Position numbers and translations under genes: made by a program. This document shows positions 32,581 to 41,785 of a stretch of 64,000 nt of DNA, piece after piece (position 1 is the stretch's first letter; the number at the start of each line of letters is the position of its first letter). Below the pieces are notes generated by a model that made no database searches, was not told the DNA's origin, and saw only the letters and a program-made list of their open reading frames with translations. Source of the DNA: Micavibrio sp. (GTDB taxonomy: Bacteria > Pseudomonadota > Alphaproteobacteria > Micavibrionales > Micavibrionaceae); contig JAPJQV010000001.1 in the NCBI GenBank assembly GCA_030824965.1, positions 186,001 through 250,000 of the forward strand. Direction: 5' to 3'.

Positions 32581-34034
32581 TGAAAATCTTATCAGACATC
32601 ATGAACCGAAGCGATTTACCGGAAATAGAAATTTCCGGTATCAGCAGTGACAGTCGTTCAGTGCGCCGCGGATTTTTATTCGTTGCCATACCGGGCACGC
32701 TGATGGATGGCCGCGAATATATCGAAGACGCTGTTCGTCATGGAGCGAAAGCCATTTTGGTTCCAAACGGAACGGCGCAACCTGTTTGCATGGCAGGCGT
32801 GGATGAAGTTGTGTGGATTGAGGACGAAAATCCGCGCCTGGCCTTGGCGAATGCTGCGGCGAAATTTTACGGAAGCCAGCCTGAAACGATTGTTGCCGTG
32901 ACAGGCACTAACGGCAAAACATCAACGGTTAGTTTTACACGCCAGATTTGGGAACATCTCGACTACCGCGCCGCATCGCTCGGCACGCTCGGTCTGCAAG
33001 GCGCGGAAATGGAGCAATCAGGTTCAATGACGACGCCTGATCCCGTCCGGTTGCATTCGCAGCTTGCCGAACTGGCATCGCATGGAATCGACCATCTGGC
33101 GATTGAAGCCTCGAGCCATGGCCTTGACCAATACCGCCTCGACGGCATGAATATTTCGGCCGCAGGTTTTACCAATGTGACGCACGACCATCTCGACTAT
33201 CACGGATCGATGGAAAATTATGCGATCAGCAAGCGTCGTCTGTTCGACAGTCTTTTAAAATCGAATGGCGTCGCGGTCGTCAATGCGGACAGCTTTGAAG
33301 CGGGAAATATCCGCCGGATTTGCGAAACACGCGGCATCACGTTCTGGACCTATGGCTATCATGGGAAGGAACTCCGTCTTATCTCGCGTAAGCCGCAGCC
33401 GATGGGGCAGCATCTAGTGCTTGAGATATTCGGACAGGAAATCGAGTTTACACTGCCGTTGGTCGGCGAGTTCCAGGTCATGAATATGCTCTGTGCGGCA
33501 GGCCTCGTTCTGGCCCGTTGTCAAAAGAGGTTGCAGGAAGTCATCGATATTTTGCCGAAGCTCACAGGCGTGCCGGGTCGTTTGGAGTTCGTGCCCGGTC
33601 ATAAACAGGGCGCGGCGGTCTATGTCGATTATGCTCATACGCCGGATGCGCTGGAAAATGTTTTAAAGGCGCTGCGTCCGCATACGCAAAAAATGCTGGT
33701 CTGCGTTTTCGGCTGCGGAGGCGACCGTGATAAAGCGAAGCGTCCGGCCATGGGTAAAATCGCCGCAACGCTTGCCGATATCAATATCATTACAGATGAC
33801 AATCCGCGCAGTGAGAGCGCGGCTCAAATTCGCGCCGAAATAAAACAGGGCGCACCACAGGCAACCGAGATCGCAGATCGCCGACAGGCAATCGAAACCG
33901 CGATCAAATTTTGCAAATCGGGAGACGTTCTCGTGATAGCCGGCAAAGGCCATGAACAGGGCCAGATCGTCGGCGATCACGTCGAGCCTTTCGATGACGT
34001 TCACGAAGCACATTTAGCGATGGAGACATCGTAA
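32580..34034 (+). CDS. murE: UDP-MurNAc-L-Ala-D-Glu:meso-diaminopimelate ligase
   Basis: ATP-dependent Mur ligase adding the third residue of the peptidoglycan stem peptide. 484 residues from ATG 32580 (TGATG overlap with ftsI). The motifs are GISSDSRSVRRGFLFVA near the N-terminus, VTGTNGKTS (ATP loop, about 111-119) and IEASSHGLDQYR. FTNVTHDHLDYHGSMENY and VDYAHTPDALE follow. DNPRSESA is the meso-A2pm recognition loop (DNPR), which indicates diaminopimelate rather than lysine as substrate. Followed after 26 bp by murF. Confidence 0.96.
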   Translation: MKILSDIMNRSDLPEIEISGISSDSRSVRRGFLFVAIPGTLMDGREYIEDAVRHGAKAILVPNGTAQPVCMAGVDEVVWIEDENPRLALANAAAKFYGSQPETIVAVTGTNGKTSTVSFTRQIWEHLDYRAASLGTLGLQGAEMEQSGSMTTPDPVRLHSQLAELASHGIDHLAIEASSHGLDQYRLDGMNISAAGFTNVTHDHLDYHGSMENYAISKRRLFDSLLKSNGVAVVNADSFEAGNIRRICETRGITFWTYGYHGKELRLISRKPQPMGQHLVLEIFGQEIEFTLPLVGEFQVMNMLCAAGLVLARCQKRLQEVIDILPKLTGVPGRLEFVPGHKQGAAVYVDYAHTPDALENVLKALRPHTQKMLVCVFGCGGDRDKAKRPAMGKIAATLADINIITDDNPRSESAAQIRAEIKQGAPQATEIADRRQAIETAIKFCKSGDVLVIAGKGHEQGQIVGDHVEPFDDVHEAHLAMETS

Positions 34035-34060
34035 TAACCTAAGAAAGAACCTTAAAGCAC

Positions 34061-35530
34061 ATGATAAGCACATTACAAAAAGCACCTTCCCATACGCTAT
34101 GGACGAGTTCCGAAGCGACAAAAGCAACCGGCGGTACAGCCTCCGGCGATTGGTTTGCCACGGGCGTATCCATCGACACACGTTCTATAGAAAAAGGCGA
34201 TTTATTTATCGCGCTTTTAGGCGATAACAGCGACGGACATCTGCATGTGAAAGCCGCCATTGAAAAAGGCGCGGCAGCGGCGGTTGTTTCGAAAACCATC
34301 GACGGGGTCGATGAAAGCAAATTGCTGATCGTCGAAGATACGTTCAAAGCATTGCAGGATTTAGGCGTGGCATCGCGCAACCGTTCCGGCGCCCGCATCA
34401 TCGGCATTACCGGCAGCGTCGGCAAAACCGGCACGAAAGAAATGCTGGGCCGCGCGTTCTCCCAATTCGGCGAGACGTCATGGAGCGTTAAAAGTTTCAA
34501 CAATCACTGGGGCGTGCCCTTATCCCTTGCGCGCATGCACGCAGGTTCCGATTTCGGCATCTTCGAAATGGGGATGAATAACCCGAACGAGATTACGCCG
34601 CTCAGCAAAATGGCGCGTCCGCATATCGCGATCATCACGACCGTCGCCCCTGTTCATGTCGGTAATTTCGCGGAAGGCATCGCCGGTATCGCCAAAGCAA
34701 AGGCAGAAATTTTTTCAGGCATTGAAAAAGGCGGTATCGCCGTCCTCAACCGCGACAACGATCAATTCGATCTGCTGAAATCTGAAGCCGCCAAATATGA
34801 TATAAAGATCGTCACATTTGGTGAAGGCGAGTCTGCCGATGCGCAAGTGCTCGATTGCCTCGTGGCGTCGAATGGCGTTCGCGTCAAAGCGCGTATTCTC
34901 GATCAAGAGATTACTTATATCCTAAAGGATGCCGGGCGTCACATCGCGATGAATTCTCTTGCTGTATTACTGGCTGTTAAATTATCCGGTCAGGATATAA
35001 CGAAAGCAGCGAAGGCGCTGGAACAGATAGAGCCTCCGGCAGGGCGTGGAAAACGCGAGATGCTGGATATTGGGGATGCGTCTAATCCTATTACCCTGAT
35101 CGATGAAAGCTATAATGCTTCGCCTGTCGCCATGCAGGCAGCGTTTAAGGTTCTTGCTTTGATCGATCCGGGCAGGGGCGGTCGCCGGATTGCCGTTCTC
35201 GGCGATATGCTGGAACTTGGAGATGAAGGGCCGAAAGCGCATGCCGATTTAGCTTTACCGCTCAAAGCTGCCAATATCGATCTCGTTTATACCTGCGGCA
35301 AACTCATGAAAAATCTGCATGATGCGCTGCCTAACGACAACCGCAAATTCCATGCGGAAAGCAGTATGGAATTAGGTCAAATTGTGCCGGATGTGCTTGT
35401 TCCCGGCGATGTCGTCATGGTAAAGGGATCACTCGGCAGCAAGATGAATGTCGTGGTTGAAGCTTTGCGCGCTTTGCCTGCCAAAAAGAAAATTGCCAAT
35501 GCGGCAGAAGGAAAAAACAGTGCTTTATAA
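34061..35530 (+). CDS. murF: UDP-MurNAc-tripeptide:D-Ala-D-Ala ligase
   Basis: Adds D-alanyl-D-alanine to complete the UDP-MurNAc-pentapeptide. 489 residues. The motifs are VSIDTRSIEKGDLFIAL, ITGSVGKTGTKEML (ATP loop) and FNNHWGVPLSLARM. FEMGMNNPNEI and IDESYNASPVAMQAA follow, the latter typical of MurF. Length is slightly above average because of an alanine- and lysine-rich C-terminus. The end overlaps the GTG start of mraY by 11 bp. Confidence 0.96.
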   Translation: MISTLQKAPSHTLWTSSEATKATGGTASGDWFATGVSIDTRSIEKGDLFIALLGDNSDGHLHVKAAIEKGAAAAVVSKTIDGVDESKLLIVEDTFKALQDLGVASRNRSGARIIGITGSVGKTGTKEMLGRAFSQFGETSWSVKSFNNHWGVPLSLARMHAGSDFGIFEMGMNNPNEITPLSKMARPHIAIITTVAPVHVGNFAEGIAGIAKAKAEIFSGIEKGGIAVLNRDNDQFDLLKSEAAKYDIKIVTFGEGESADAQVLDCLVASNGVRVKARILDQEITYILKDAGRHIAMNSLAVLLAVKLSGQDITKAAKALEQIEPPAGRGKREMLDIGDASNPITLIDESYNASPVAMQAAFKVLALIDPGRGGRRIAVLGDMLELGDEGPKAHADLALPLKAANIDLVYTCGKLMKNLHDALPNDNRKFHAESSMELGQIVPDVLVPGDVVMVKGSLGSKMNVVVEALRALPAKKKIANAAEGKNSAL

Positions 35531-36605
35531 TCTGCTGTCTCCTTTAGGAGATGATTATATCTTCTTCAACTTGTTTCGTTATATTACATTCCGGACAGGT
35601 GGGGCGATTTTAACTGCATTGGTTTTATCGTTCATCATCGGGCCGCGCATGATCAAATGGCTCAAATCCATCCAAGGCTCTGGTCAGCCGATTAGAAATG
35701 ACGGGCCGGAAACGCATCTGAAAAAAGCGGGCACGCCGACGATGGGCGGGCTGATGATTTTGATTTCAGTTACGATCAGTACATTGCTTTGGGCGGACTT
35801 AACCAATCCGTTTATCTGGATCTCCCTTCTGGTGATGGTCGGTTTCGGTTTAATCGGCCTCGGTGACGATTATTTAAAGCTCACCAAGAAAGATCCGAAA
35901 GGTTTGTCCGGTAAATTGAAACTTGTCGTTCAAACGGCGATCGCAGCGGTGGCGACGATCGGCATCGTTTATTTCCTGCCAGCTAATATCGCAACGGGCG
36001 TTGCCATCCCGTTCTTTAAAAATTTCTTTATCCCACTCGGCGTTTTTTTCTATATTTGGGCGATCCTTGTTATGATCGGATCATCCAATGCAGTGAACCT
36101 GACAGATGGCCTCGACGGTCTGGCAATCGTGCCAGTCGCGATTGCGGCGGCGTCATTCGGCTTGATTGCATATCTTGTTGGTCGCGAGGATTTTTCGACT
36201 TATCTGCAAATCGCCTATGTGCCAGGGACGGCAGAACTTACGATTATTTGTGGCGCTTTGGTTGGCGGAGCGATGGGATTTCTATGGTTTAATGCGCCGC
36301 CGGCAATGATCTTTATGGGCGATACGGGTTCACTGGCTATGGGCGGCCTTCTCGGCACGATGGCGGTTATCGTAAAGCATGAGCTGGTTCTTTTTATCAT
36401 CGGCGGTTTGTTCGTCATGGAGACATTATCCGTTATTATTCAGGTCGCCTCTTTTAAAATGACAGGCAAGCGCGTCTTCCGCATGGCGCCTATTCATCAC
36501 CACTTTGAAAAAATAGGCTGGTCAGAGCCGACAGTCGTCATCCGGTTCTGGATTATCGCGGTGGTTCTCGCATTGCTCGGCCTTTCAACATTGAAACTCA
36601 GATGA
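35520..36605 (+). CDS. mraY: Phospho-MurNAc-pentapeptide transferase
   Basis: Integral membrane enzyme that transfers phospho-MurNAc-pentapeptide to undecaprenyl phosphate, making lipid I. Using the GTG at 35520 (AAGGA just upstream) gives 361 residues starting MLYNLLSPLGDD. That is the normal alphaproteobacterial length and N-terminus; an upstream ATG at 35448 would add unrelated residues. Key motifs are GTPTMGGLMIL, LGDDYLKLTKKDPKGLSG, NAVNLTDGLDGLA (catalytic Asp cluster) and FMGDTGSLAMGG. The C-terminal MAPIHHHFEKIGWSEP is also present. Overlaps murF and murD. Confidence 0.96.
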   Translation: MLYNLLSPLGDDYIFFNLFRYITFRTGGAILTALVLSFIIGPRMIKWLKSIQGSGQPIRNDGPETHLKKAGTPTMGGLMILISVTISTLLWADLTNPFIWISLLVMVGFGLIGLGDDYLKLTKKDPKGLSGKLKLVVQTAIAAVATIGIVYFLPANIATGVAIPFFKNFFIPLGVFFYIWAILVMIGSSNAVNLTDGLDGLAIVPVAIAAASFGLIAYLVGREDFSTYLQIAYVPGTAELTIICGALVGGAMGFLWFNAPPAMIFMGDTGSLAMGGLLGTMAVIVKHELVLFIIGGLFVMETLSVIIQVASFKMTGKRVFRMAPIHHHFEKIGWSEPTVVIRFWIIAVVLALLGLSTLKLR

Positions 36606-37969
36606 TAAATCTTTCCTTTCTGGCAGGTAAAAAAATCGGTGTCGTTGGTCTGGGTAAGACCGGCCTGGCTTCAATCAAAGCCTTAAAAGCAAGCGGTGCG
36701 GATGTCAGCGCATGGGATGACGACGAAGAAAAAAGGCGGGAAGCTGCGCAGGAAGGCATTTCGCCGATCAATCTCGCTACGACGCCGGTTGATTTTTTAC
36801 TTTGGTCGCCGGGAATTGCGCATTACGGCGAAAAGGCAAATGTGCTGGCGTTGCAGGCAAAGGAAAAAAACATTCCGCTTTTATGTGATATCGATTTATT
36901 CGCGCAAAGCGTAACACAAGATATTTTGGCCGTGAGCGGCACCAACGGTAAATCGACAACGACAGCGTTATTAGCGCATACGCTTTCGCATTTTCGTCCT
37001 GTGGAAATGGGCGGTAATATCGGTAAGCCAGTTTTGGAGCTGGATAGTATAGAAGAAGATGGAAGTTATATATTAGAGTTATCTTCTTACCAGCTTGAAT
37101 TGTCGCCGTCTTTGAAACCGGCAGGCGCGATTTTGCTCAATATCACGCCGGACCACCTGGCGCGTCATGGCGACATGGAAACCTATATCAGGGCGAAGGA
37201 AAATATTTTCGCGCATGGTAAAAGCGGCGACCGCCAGCCTGTAGCGGTAATCGTCATCGATAGCGACATAACGAAACGCATTGCCGAGCGATTGAAGTCT
37301 GAAGGCAGCTGGAATGTTATTCCGGTATCCACGCAAAGCAAGGCGGCGGTGTATGTCGAAGGCGGAAAGCTATATGATGGCGATATTCAGGTTATGGATT
37401 TTTCCCTGACGCCGAGCCTAAAAGGCCGTCATAACCATGAGAATGCGGCCAGTGCTTATGCGCTGATACGCCATGTCTACGGATACGAGCCGGAAAAAAT
37501 CGCGGCGGCGATGAATAGTTTTCAGGGCCTGCCGCATCGGCAGCATTTAATACGAACGATCAATGGAATCTCTTACGTTAATGACAGCAAGGCCACGAAT
37601 GCCGAGGCAGTGTCGCATGCCCTGGCCTGTACGAAGAATATTTACTGGATCGCCGGAGGTCAGCCCAAGGAAGGCGGGTTGCACGGTCTGGAAAATTACA
37701 TGGATCGTATCAAGCATGCCTATCTAATCGGTGAAGCGGCGGAAGAATTCGGCAAATGGCTGAAGGCTTCGAATGTTCCGTACACCATATCGGGCACGAT
37801 TGATTTGGCTGTGGCGCAGGCTCATAAACAGGCGCAAGAAAACCGCGGCATGCCGGGTGAACCGGGAACGGTTTTATTATCTCCAGCCTGTGCGTCATGG
37901 GATCAGTTTAAATCTTTCGAACACCGCGGTGATGTTTTCGCCCAACTTGTCCGGAATTTGGAAGAATGA
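36602..37969 (+). CDS. murD: UDP-MurNAc-L-alanine:D-glutamate ligase
   Basis: Cytoplasmic Mur ligase adding D-glutamate. 455 residues. GVVGLGKTGLASIKAL is at the N-terminus. The ATP loop is VSGTNGKSTTTALLAHTL, followed by GGNIGKPVLEL and LELSSYQLELSPSLKP. ILLNITPDHLARHGDMETY and YVNDSKATNAEAVSHAL are also family signatures. Normal length. It overlaps mraY and ftsW by 4 bp each. Confidence 0.96.
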   Translation: MINLSFLAGKKIGVVGLGKTGLASIKALKASGADVSAWDDDEEKRREAAQEGISPINLATTPVDFLLWSPGIAHYGEKANVLALQAKEKNIPLLCDIDLFAQSVTQDILAVSGTNGKSTTTALLAHTLSHFRPVEMGGNIGKPVLELDSIEEDGSYILELSSYQLELSPSLKPAGAILLNITPDHLARHGDMETYIRAKENIFAHGKSGDRQPVAVIVIDSDITKRIAERLKSEGSWNVIPVSTQSKAAVYVEGGKLYDGDIQVMDFSLTPSLKGRHNHENAASAYALIRHVYGYEPEKIAAAMNSFQGLPHRQHLIRTINGISYVNDSKATNAEAVSHALACTKNIYWIAGGQPKEGGLHGLENYMDRIKHAYLIGEAAEEFGKWLKASNVPYTISGTIDLAVAQAHKQAQENRGMPGEPGTVLLSPACASWDQFKSFEHRGDVFAQLVRNLEE

Positions 37970-39135
37970 TGAAGCCAAATCTTTTCGCCCGTACCGATCG
38001 TTCCGCAATTGCCAGCTGGTGGTGGACGGTGGACCGCGGGCTTTTGGCCTGCATTATCATATTGGCAGTCTTCGGTGTCGCGCTGGTGACGACAGCGTCG
38101 CCGCCTGTCGCGATCCGCATCGGCGCAGATCATGCCCATTTTATTATTCGCCACATTATGGTTGTGGTTCCATCCTTAATAATGATGCTGTGCATTTCGG
38201 TGATGAGCCATAAAACTATTCGCCGTATCGGAACGCTTATCCTGGGATTGATGATTTTCCTGATGGTTGTCGTCCTGTTTGTCGGCACCGAAATCAAGGG
38301 AGCGCAGCGCTGGATTCCCTTGCCGGGTCTGTCTTTGCAGCCATCTGAATTAGTCAAGCCTGCTTTCGCGATTGTCGCGGGATGGCTGATTGCACACCAA
38401 AAATCCGACCCAAGATTTAAAGGTTATATTTATTCCGCCATTCTATATTTCGTCATCGTTCTTCTTCTTATACTGCAGCCGGATTTCGGGATGACGGTCG
38501 TCCTGACCTGTATGTTCGCGGCGCAGATTTTCCTCGCCGGTTTTCCGTTTCGTTATCTGACGATTTTCGCTGGTGTCGGCGTGGCCGGTATCTTTGCCGC
38601 CTATTTCGGTCTTCATCACGTGAGAAGCCGGATAGACCGCTTTATGAACCCTGAAAGCGGGGATACTTATCAAGTCGATAAATCGCTGGAGGCTTTTGCC
38701 AATGGCGGTTTCTTCGGTCAGGGGCCGGGGCAGGGAACGGTAAAAAATACCATCCCCGATGCCCATGCAGATTTCATCTTCTCCGTTGCGGGCGAAGAAT
38801 TAGGTCTATTGTTCACACTCGTGATTGTCGCCCTTTATGCCTATATTCTCTTGCGTGGATTTAACCGCCTGATGGAAAGCAACGACATGTTCGTTGTGTT
38901 AGCGGTCGGTGGAATCCTATCCATGTTCGGTTTGCAAGCCATGGTCCACATGGGCTCGGCGCTTCATCTTTTGCCGACGAAAGGCATGACGTTGCCGTTC
39001 ATCAGCTATGGTGGTTCCTCGACATTGGCGATGGGATTGTCGATGGGCGTTGTACTCGGGCTTACAAGACGGCAAGCGCGGTCATCGATTGCCAAAGGCG
39101 GGTTTTCCCATTCGATCCGGAAGGGAACGGTATGA
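37966..39135 (+). CDS. ftsW: Septal peptidoglycan glycosyltransferase FtsW
   Basis: SEDS-family polymerase that builds septal glycan strands from lipid II together with FtsI. 389 residues with about ten membrane helices. KGAQRWIPLPGLSLQPSELVKP carries the conserved W-I plus QPSE region. QPDFGMTVVL contains the catalytic Asp, and LPFISYGGSSTLAMGL is near the C-terminus. Two start ATGs are adjacent (37966, 37969). Overlaps murD and murG by 4 bp. Confidence 0.95.
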   Translation: MMKPNLFARTDRSAIASWWWTVDRGLLACIIILAVFGVALVTTASPPVAIRIGADHAHFIIRHIMVVVPSLIMMLCISVMSHKTIRRIGTLILGLMIFLMVVVLFVGTEIKGAQRWIPLPGLSLQPSELVKPAFAIVAGWLIAHQKSDPRFKGYIYSAILYFVIVLLLILQPDFGMTVVLTCMFAAQIFLAGFPFRYLTIFAGVGVAGIFAAYFGLHHVRSRIDRFMNPESGDTYQVDKSLEAFANGGFFGQGPGQGTVKNTIPDAHADFIFSVAGEELGLLFTLVIVALYAYILLRGFNRLMESNDMFVVLAVGGILSMFGLQAMVHMGSALHLLPTKGMTLPFISYGGSSTLAMGLSMGVVLGLTRRQARSSIAKGGFSHSIRKGTV

Positions 39136-40199
39136 GCGAAGAACTTATTCTATTATGTGCCGGAGGTACGGGCGGACATGTATTTCCGGCGAGAGCCTTG
39201 GCCGAGGAACTCTTGGCGCGGGGCTATCGCGTGGCTTTTGCTACAGATACGCGCGGGATGAAATATCTGGAAGGGATGGAAAACGTCCACATTATTTCAG
39301 CCGGCCCCTACCGGGCGGGGCTTCGCGGTAAAATTACTTTCGCCGCTTCGCTGCTCAGAGGATATATTCAGACACATCGTTTAATCTCTCTATTAAAGCC
39401 GTCTGTAGCTGTCGGTTTCGGCGGCTATCCTTGTGCGCCGCCGATGTTTGCGGCCCAGCACAGATTAATCCCTACGATCTTGCATGAGCAGAACGCGGTT
39501 TTGGGATTGGCGCTTAAGATTCTGGCACCATTGGCGTCCAAGATTGCGCTCTCTTTCCCGATGAGAGATAAAGGACATTGCCGGAAAGAAACGATTGTTA
39601 CGGGCAATCCGGTCCGGGCGGATATCATAAACCTGCGCGACCAAGAATTTCCGAAAATTGAAGACGAACTTAATATCCTGATTTTCGGTGGATCCTTGGG
39701 AGCATCGTCTTTCGCGGAAATAATTCCCCATGCGATCATAAAGCTGGCGATCGATCTTAAAGTAAAATTGAAGATCGTTCACCAGGCACGCGAAAGCGAT
39801 ATCAGGAAAGTTACAAAAGCCTATAGCGATGCGGGATTAGACGCTGAAGTAAAACCGTTCTTTGATAATATTCCGGAGCGTATCGAAATAGCTCACCTGA
39901 TGATTTGCAGAGCCGGAGCAAGCACGGTCGCAGAGACGACCTGCGCCGGACGTCCGGCTGTTTATATTCCCTATCCATGGCATAAGGACCAGCAGCAGCT
40001 TCACAACGCCCGGCATGTCGTAGAGTCAGGCGGCGGCTGGGTTATTGAAGAAAAAGATATGACTTCGGACAGCCTTTATCAATTATTGAAAAATATCGTG
40101 CCCGACAAGCTCGAAGGGGCGGCGGCTTATGCGCGAAGCCTCGGGCAGCCGGACGCGGCGGGAAAGCTCGCGGATCTGGTTATTTCCGAAATTAAGTAG
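39132..40199 (+). CDS. murG: MurG N-acetylglucosaminyltransferase
   Basis: Peripheral membrane GT-B enzyme that adds GlcNAc to lipid I, forming lipid II. 355 residues. The N-terminal glycine loop is LLCAGGTGGHVFPARALAEEL. GFGGYPCAPPM, LHEQNAVLG and VTGNPVR follow. The second glycine loop is FGGSLGASSFAE, and the UDP-GlcNAc binding motif is MICRAGASTVAE. Normal length. It overlaps ftsW by 4 bp and is separated from murC by 38 bp without an obvious ribosome-binding site for the latter. Confidence 0.96.
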   Translation: MSEELILLCAGGTGGHVFPARALAEELLARGYRVAFATDTRGMKYLEGMENVHIISAGPYRAGLRGKITFAASLLRGYIQTHRLISLLKPSVAVGFGGYPCAPPMFAAQHRLIPTILHEQNAVLGLALKILAPLASKIALSFPMRDKGHCRKETIVTGNPVRADIINLRDQEFPKIEDELNILIFGGSLGASSFAEIIPHAIIKLAIDLKVKLKIVHQARESDIRKVTKAYSDAGLDAEVKPFFDNIPERIEIAHLMICRAGASTVAETTCAGRPAVYIPYPWHKDQQQLHNARHVVESGGGWVIEEKDMTSDSLYQLLKNIVPDKLEGAAAYARSLGQPDAAGKLADLVISEIK

Positions 40200-40237
40200 T
40201 TATGGATTTTTGGCGATGGGTTCGCTAAATTCCGCCC

Positions 40238-41689
40238 ATGAAACATATTCCTCCCCATATCGGCACTCTCCATTTCATCGGCATAGGCGGCATCGGCATG
40301 TCGGGTATTGCGGAGATTCTAAAAACTCTTGGTTATGACATCCAGGGTACGGATCAGAGCGATAACTATAATGTGGCGCGTTTGCGCAAGAACGGCATTC
40401 GGGTCGCAGTCGGCCATGCGGCGGAAAACCTTCAAACGCCCAATGGAAAAATGCCGGGCGCTGTCATCGTGTCCTCGGCGATCAAGAACGGCAATCCCGA
40501 ACTGGAGCGTGCGCGGGAGTTAAAAATTCCGATAGTCCCAAGGGCGGAAATGCTCGGCGAGCTGATGCGCCTCAAATGGACGGTCGCGGTCGGCGGCACT
40601 CATGGCAAGACGACAACGACGTCCTTAGTAGGTTCTATGCTGGAAGCGGGGGATATCGATCCGACCGTTATCAATGGCGGGATCGTTAACGCATACGGTA
40701 CGAATACGCGCCTTGGCAAGGGTGACTGGATGGTGGTTGAAGCGGATGAAAGCGACGGGTCGTTTACGCGGCTGCCTGCGACTGTCGCTATCGTGACGAA
40801 TATCGATGCCGAACATCTCGATCATTACGGCAGTTTTGAAAAAGTACGCGAGAGCTTCGTGACCTTTATCGAGAATATTCCCTTCTATGGCTTTGGCGTG
40901 TTATGTACCGACCACCCTGTCGTGCAGGGGCTTATCCCGGAATTGGCTAACCGCCGCATCTTAACTTATGGTTTTAATCCGCAGGCCGATATTCGGGCCG
41001 TTAATCTGAAAGCAACGACACTAGGCTATCATTTCGATGTGATCGTCTCGGAACGTATAACTGGAAACGGAGATATCGAGATAAAGGATATTTTCCTGCC
41101 GATGCTGGGCCAGCACAACGTATCGAATTCGCTGGCGGCGATTGCCGTCGGATATGAGCTTAAAGTCACGCCGGATCAAATGCGGAATGCCTTGTCCAAT
41201 TTCACCGGCGTCAAGCGCCGCTTTACGCGCACGGGAATCGTCAACGGTATTACAGTTGTTGATGATTATGGTCATCACCCTGTCGAGATTGCGGCAGTCC
41301 TCAAAGCCGGACGTCAGGCGGTTGAAAATACGGGCGGACGATTGATTGCTGTCGTCCAGCCTCACCGTTTTACAAGATTGAAATCTCTTTTCGAAGATTT
41401 CTGCACCTGTTTCAATGATGCAGACTCCGTTCTGGTCGCCGATATCTATGCGGCGGGGGAGTTACCTATCGAGGGGGCGTCCAAAGAGGATTTGGTTTTA
41501 GGCATTTCCCGTCACGGCCATAAAGACGTCAAAGCTTTGAGTGATCCATCCGAGTTGGCGGCGATTGTTTGCGATACCGCCAAGCCGGGTGATTTTGTGA
41601 TTTGCCTTGGGGCCGGAAACATCACGTCATGGGCGAATGCTTTGCCGGAGCAGTTGGAAGAATGTTTCGGCCAGAGAAAGACGGCCTAA
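40238..41689 (+). CDS. murC: UDP-MurNAc:L-alanine ligase
   Basis: First amino-acid-adding Mur ligase. 483 residues. The N-terminus is HFIGIGGIGMSGIAEIL. The ATP loop is VGGTHGKTTTTSLVG, followed by VVEADESDGSF and IVTNIDAEHLDHYG. YGHHPVEIAAVL contains the paired His of MurC, and VVQPHRFTRL follows. Length is typical. It is followed by a long hairpin repeat before murB rather than by the tight overlaps seen in the rest of the cluster. Confidence 0.96.
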   Translation: MKHIPPHIGTLHFIGIGGIGMSGIAEILKTLGYDIQGTDQSDNYNVARLRKNGIRVAVGHAAENLQTPNGKMPGAVIVSSAIKNGNPELERARELKIPIVPRAEMLGELMRLKWTVAVGGTHGKTTTTSLVGSMLEAGDIDPTVINGGIVNAYGTNTRLGKGDWMVVEADESDGSFTRLPATVAIVTNIDAEHLDHYGSFEKVRESFVTFIENIPFYGFGVLCTDHPVVQGLIPELANRRILTYGFNPQADIRAVNLKATTLGYHFDVIVSERITGNGDIEIKDIFLPMLGQHNVSNSLAAIAVGYELKVTPDQMRNALSNFTGVKRRFTRTGIVNGITVVDDYGHHPVEIAAVLKAGRQAVENTGGRLIAVVQPHRFTRLKSLFEDFCTCFNDADSVLVADIYAAGELPIEGASKEDLVLGISRHGHKDVKALSDPSELAAIVCDTAKPGDFVICLGAGNITSWANALPEQLEECFGQRKTA

Positions 41690-41696
41690 TAATTTG

Positions 41697-41764
41697 AACC
41701 ACTGAGAACACTGAGGTCACTGGGAATTATAAAAAACTCCGTGATCCCAGTGGACCCAGTGGTT
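41697..41764 (+). repeat. Long imperfect hairpin built of 9-bp repeats between murC and murB
   Basis: AACCACTG at 41697-41704 pairs with CAGTGGTT at 41757-41764, and pairing continues imperfectly inward for about 30 bases per arm. Each arm is itself a tandem array: left CACTGAGAA, CACTGAGGT, CACTGGGAA; right CCCAGTGGA, CCCAGTGGT. The center is AT-rich. It fills most of the 96-bp murC-murB gap and ends just before a T-rich stretch (TTTATTTCTTTT), so it may act as terminator or attenuator. The look is that of a dispersed palindromic element. Confidence 0.6.
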
Positions 41765-41785
41765 TATTTCTTTTAATAAGAATGC

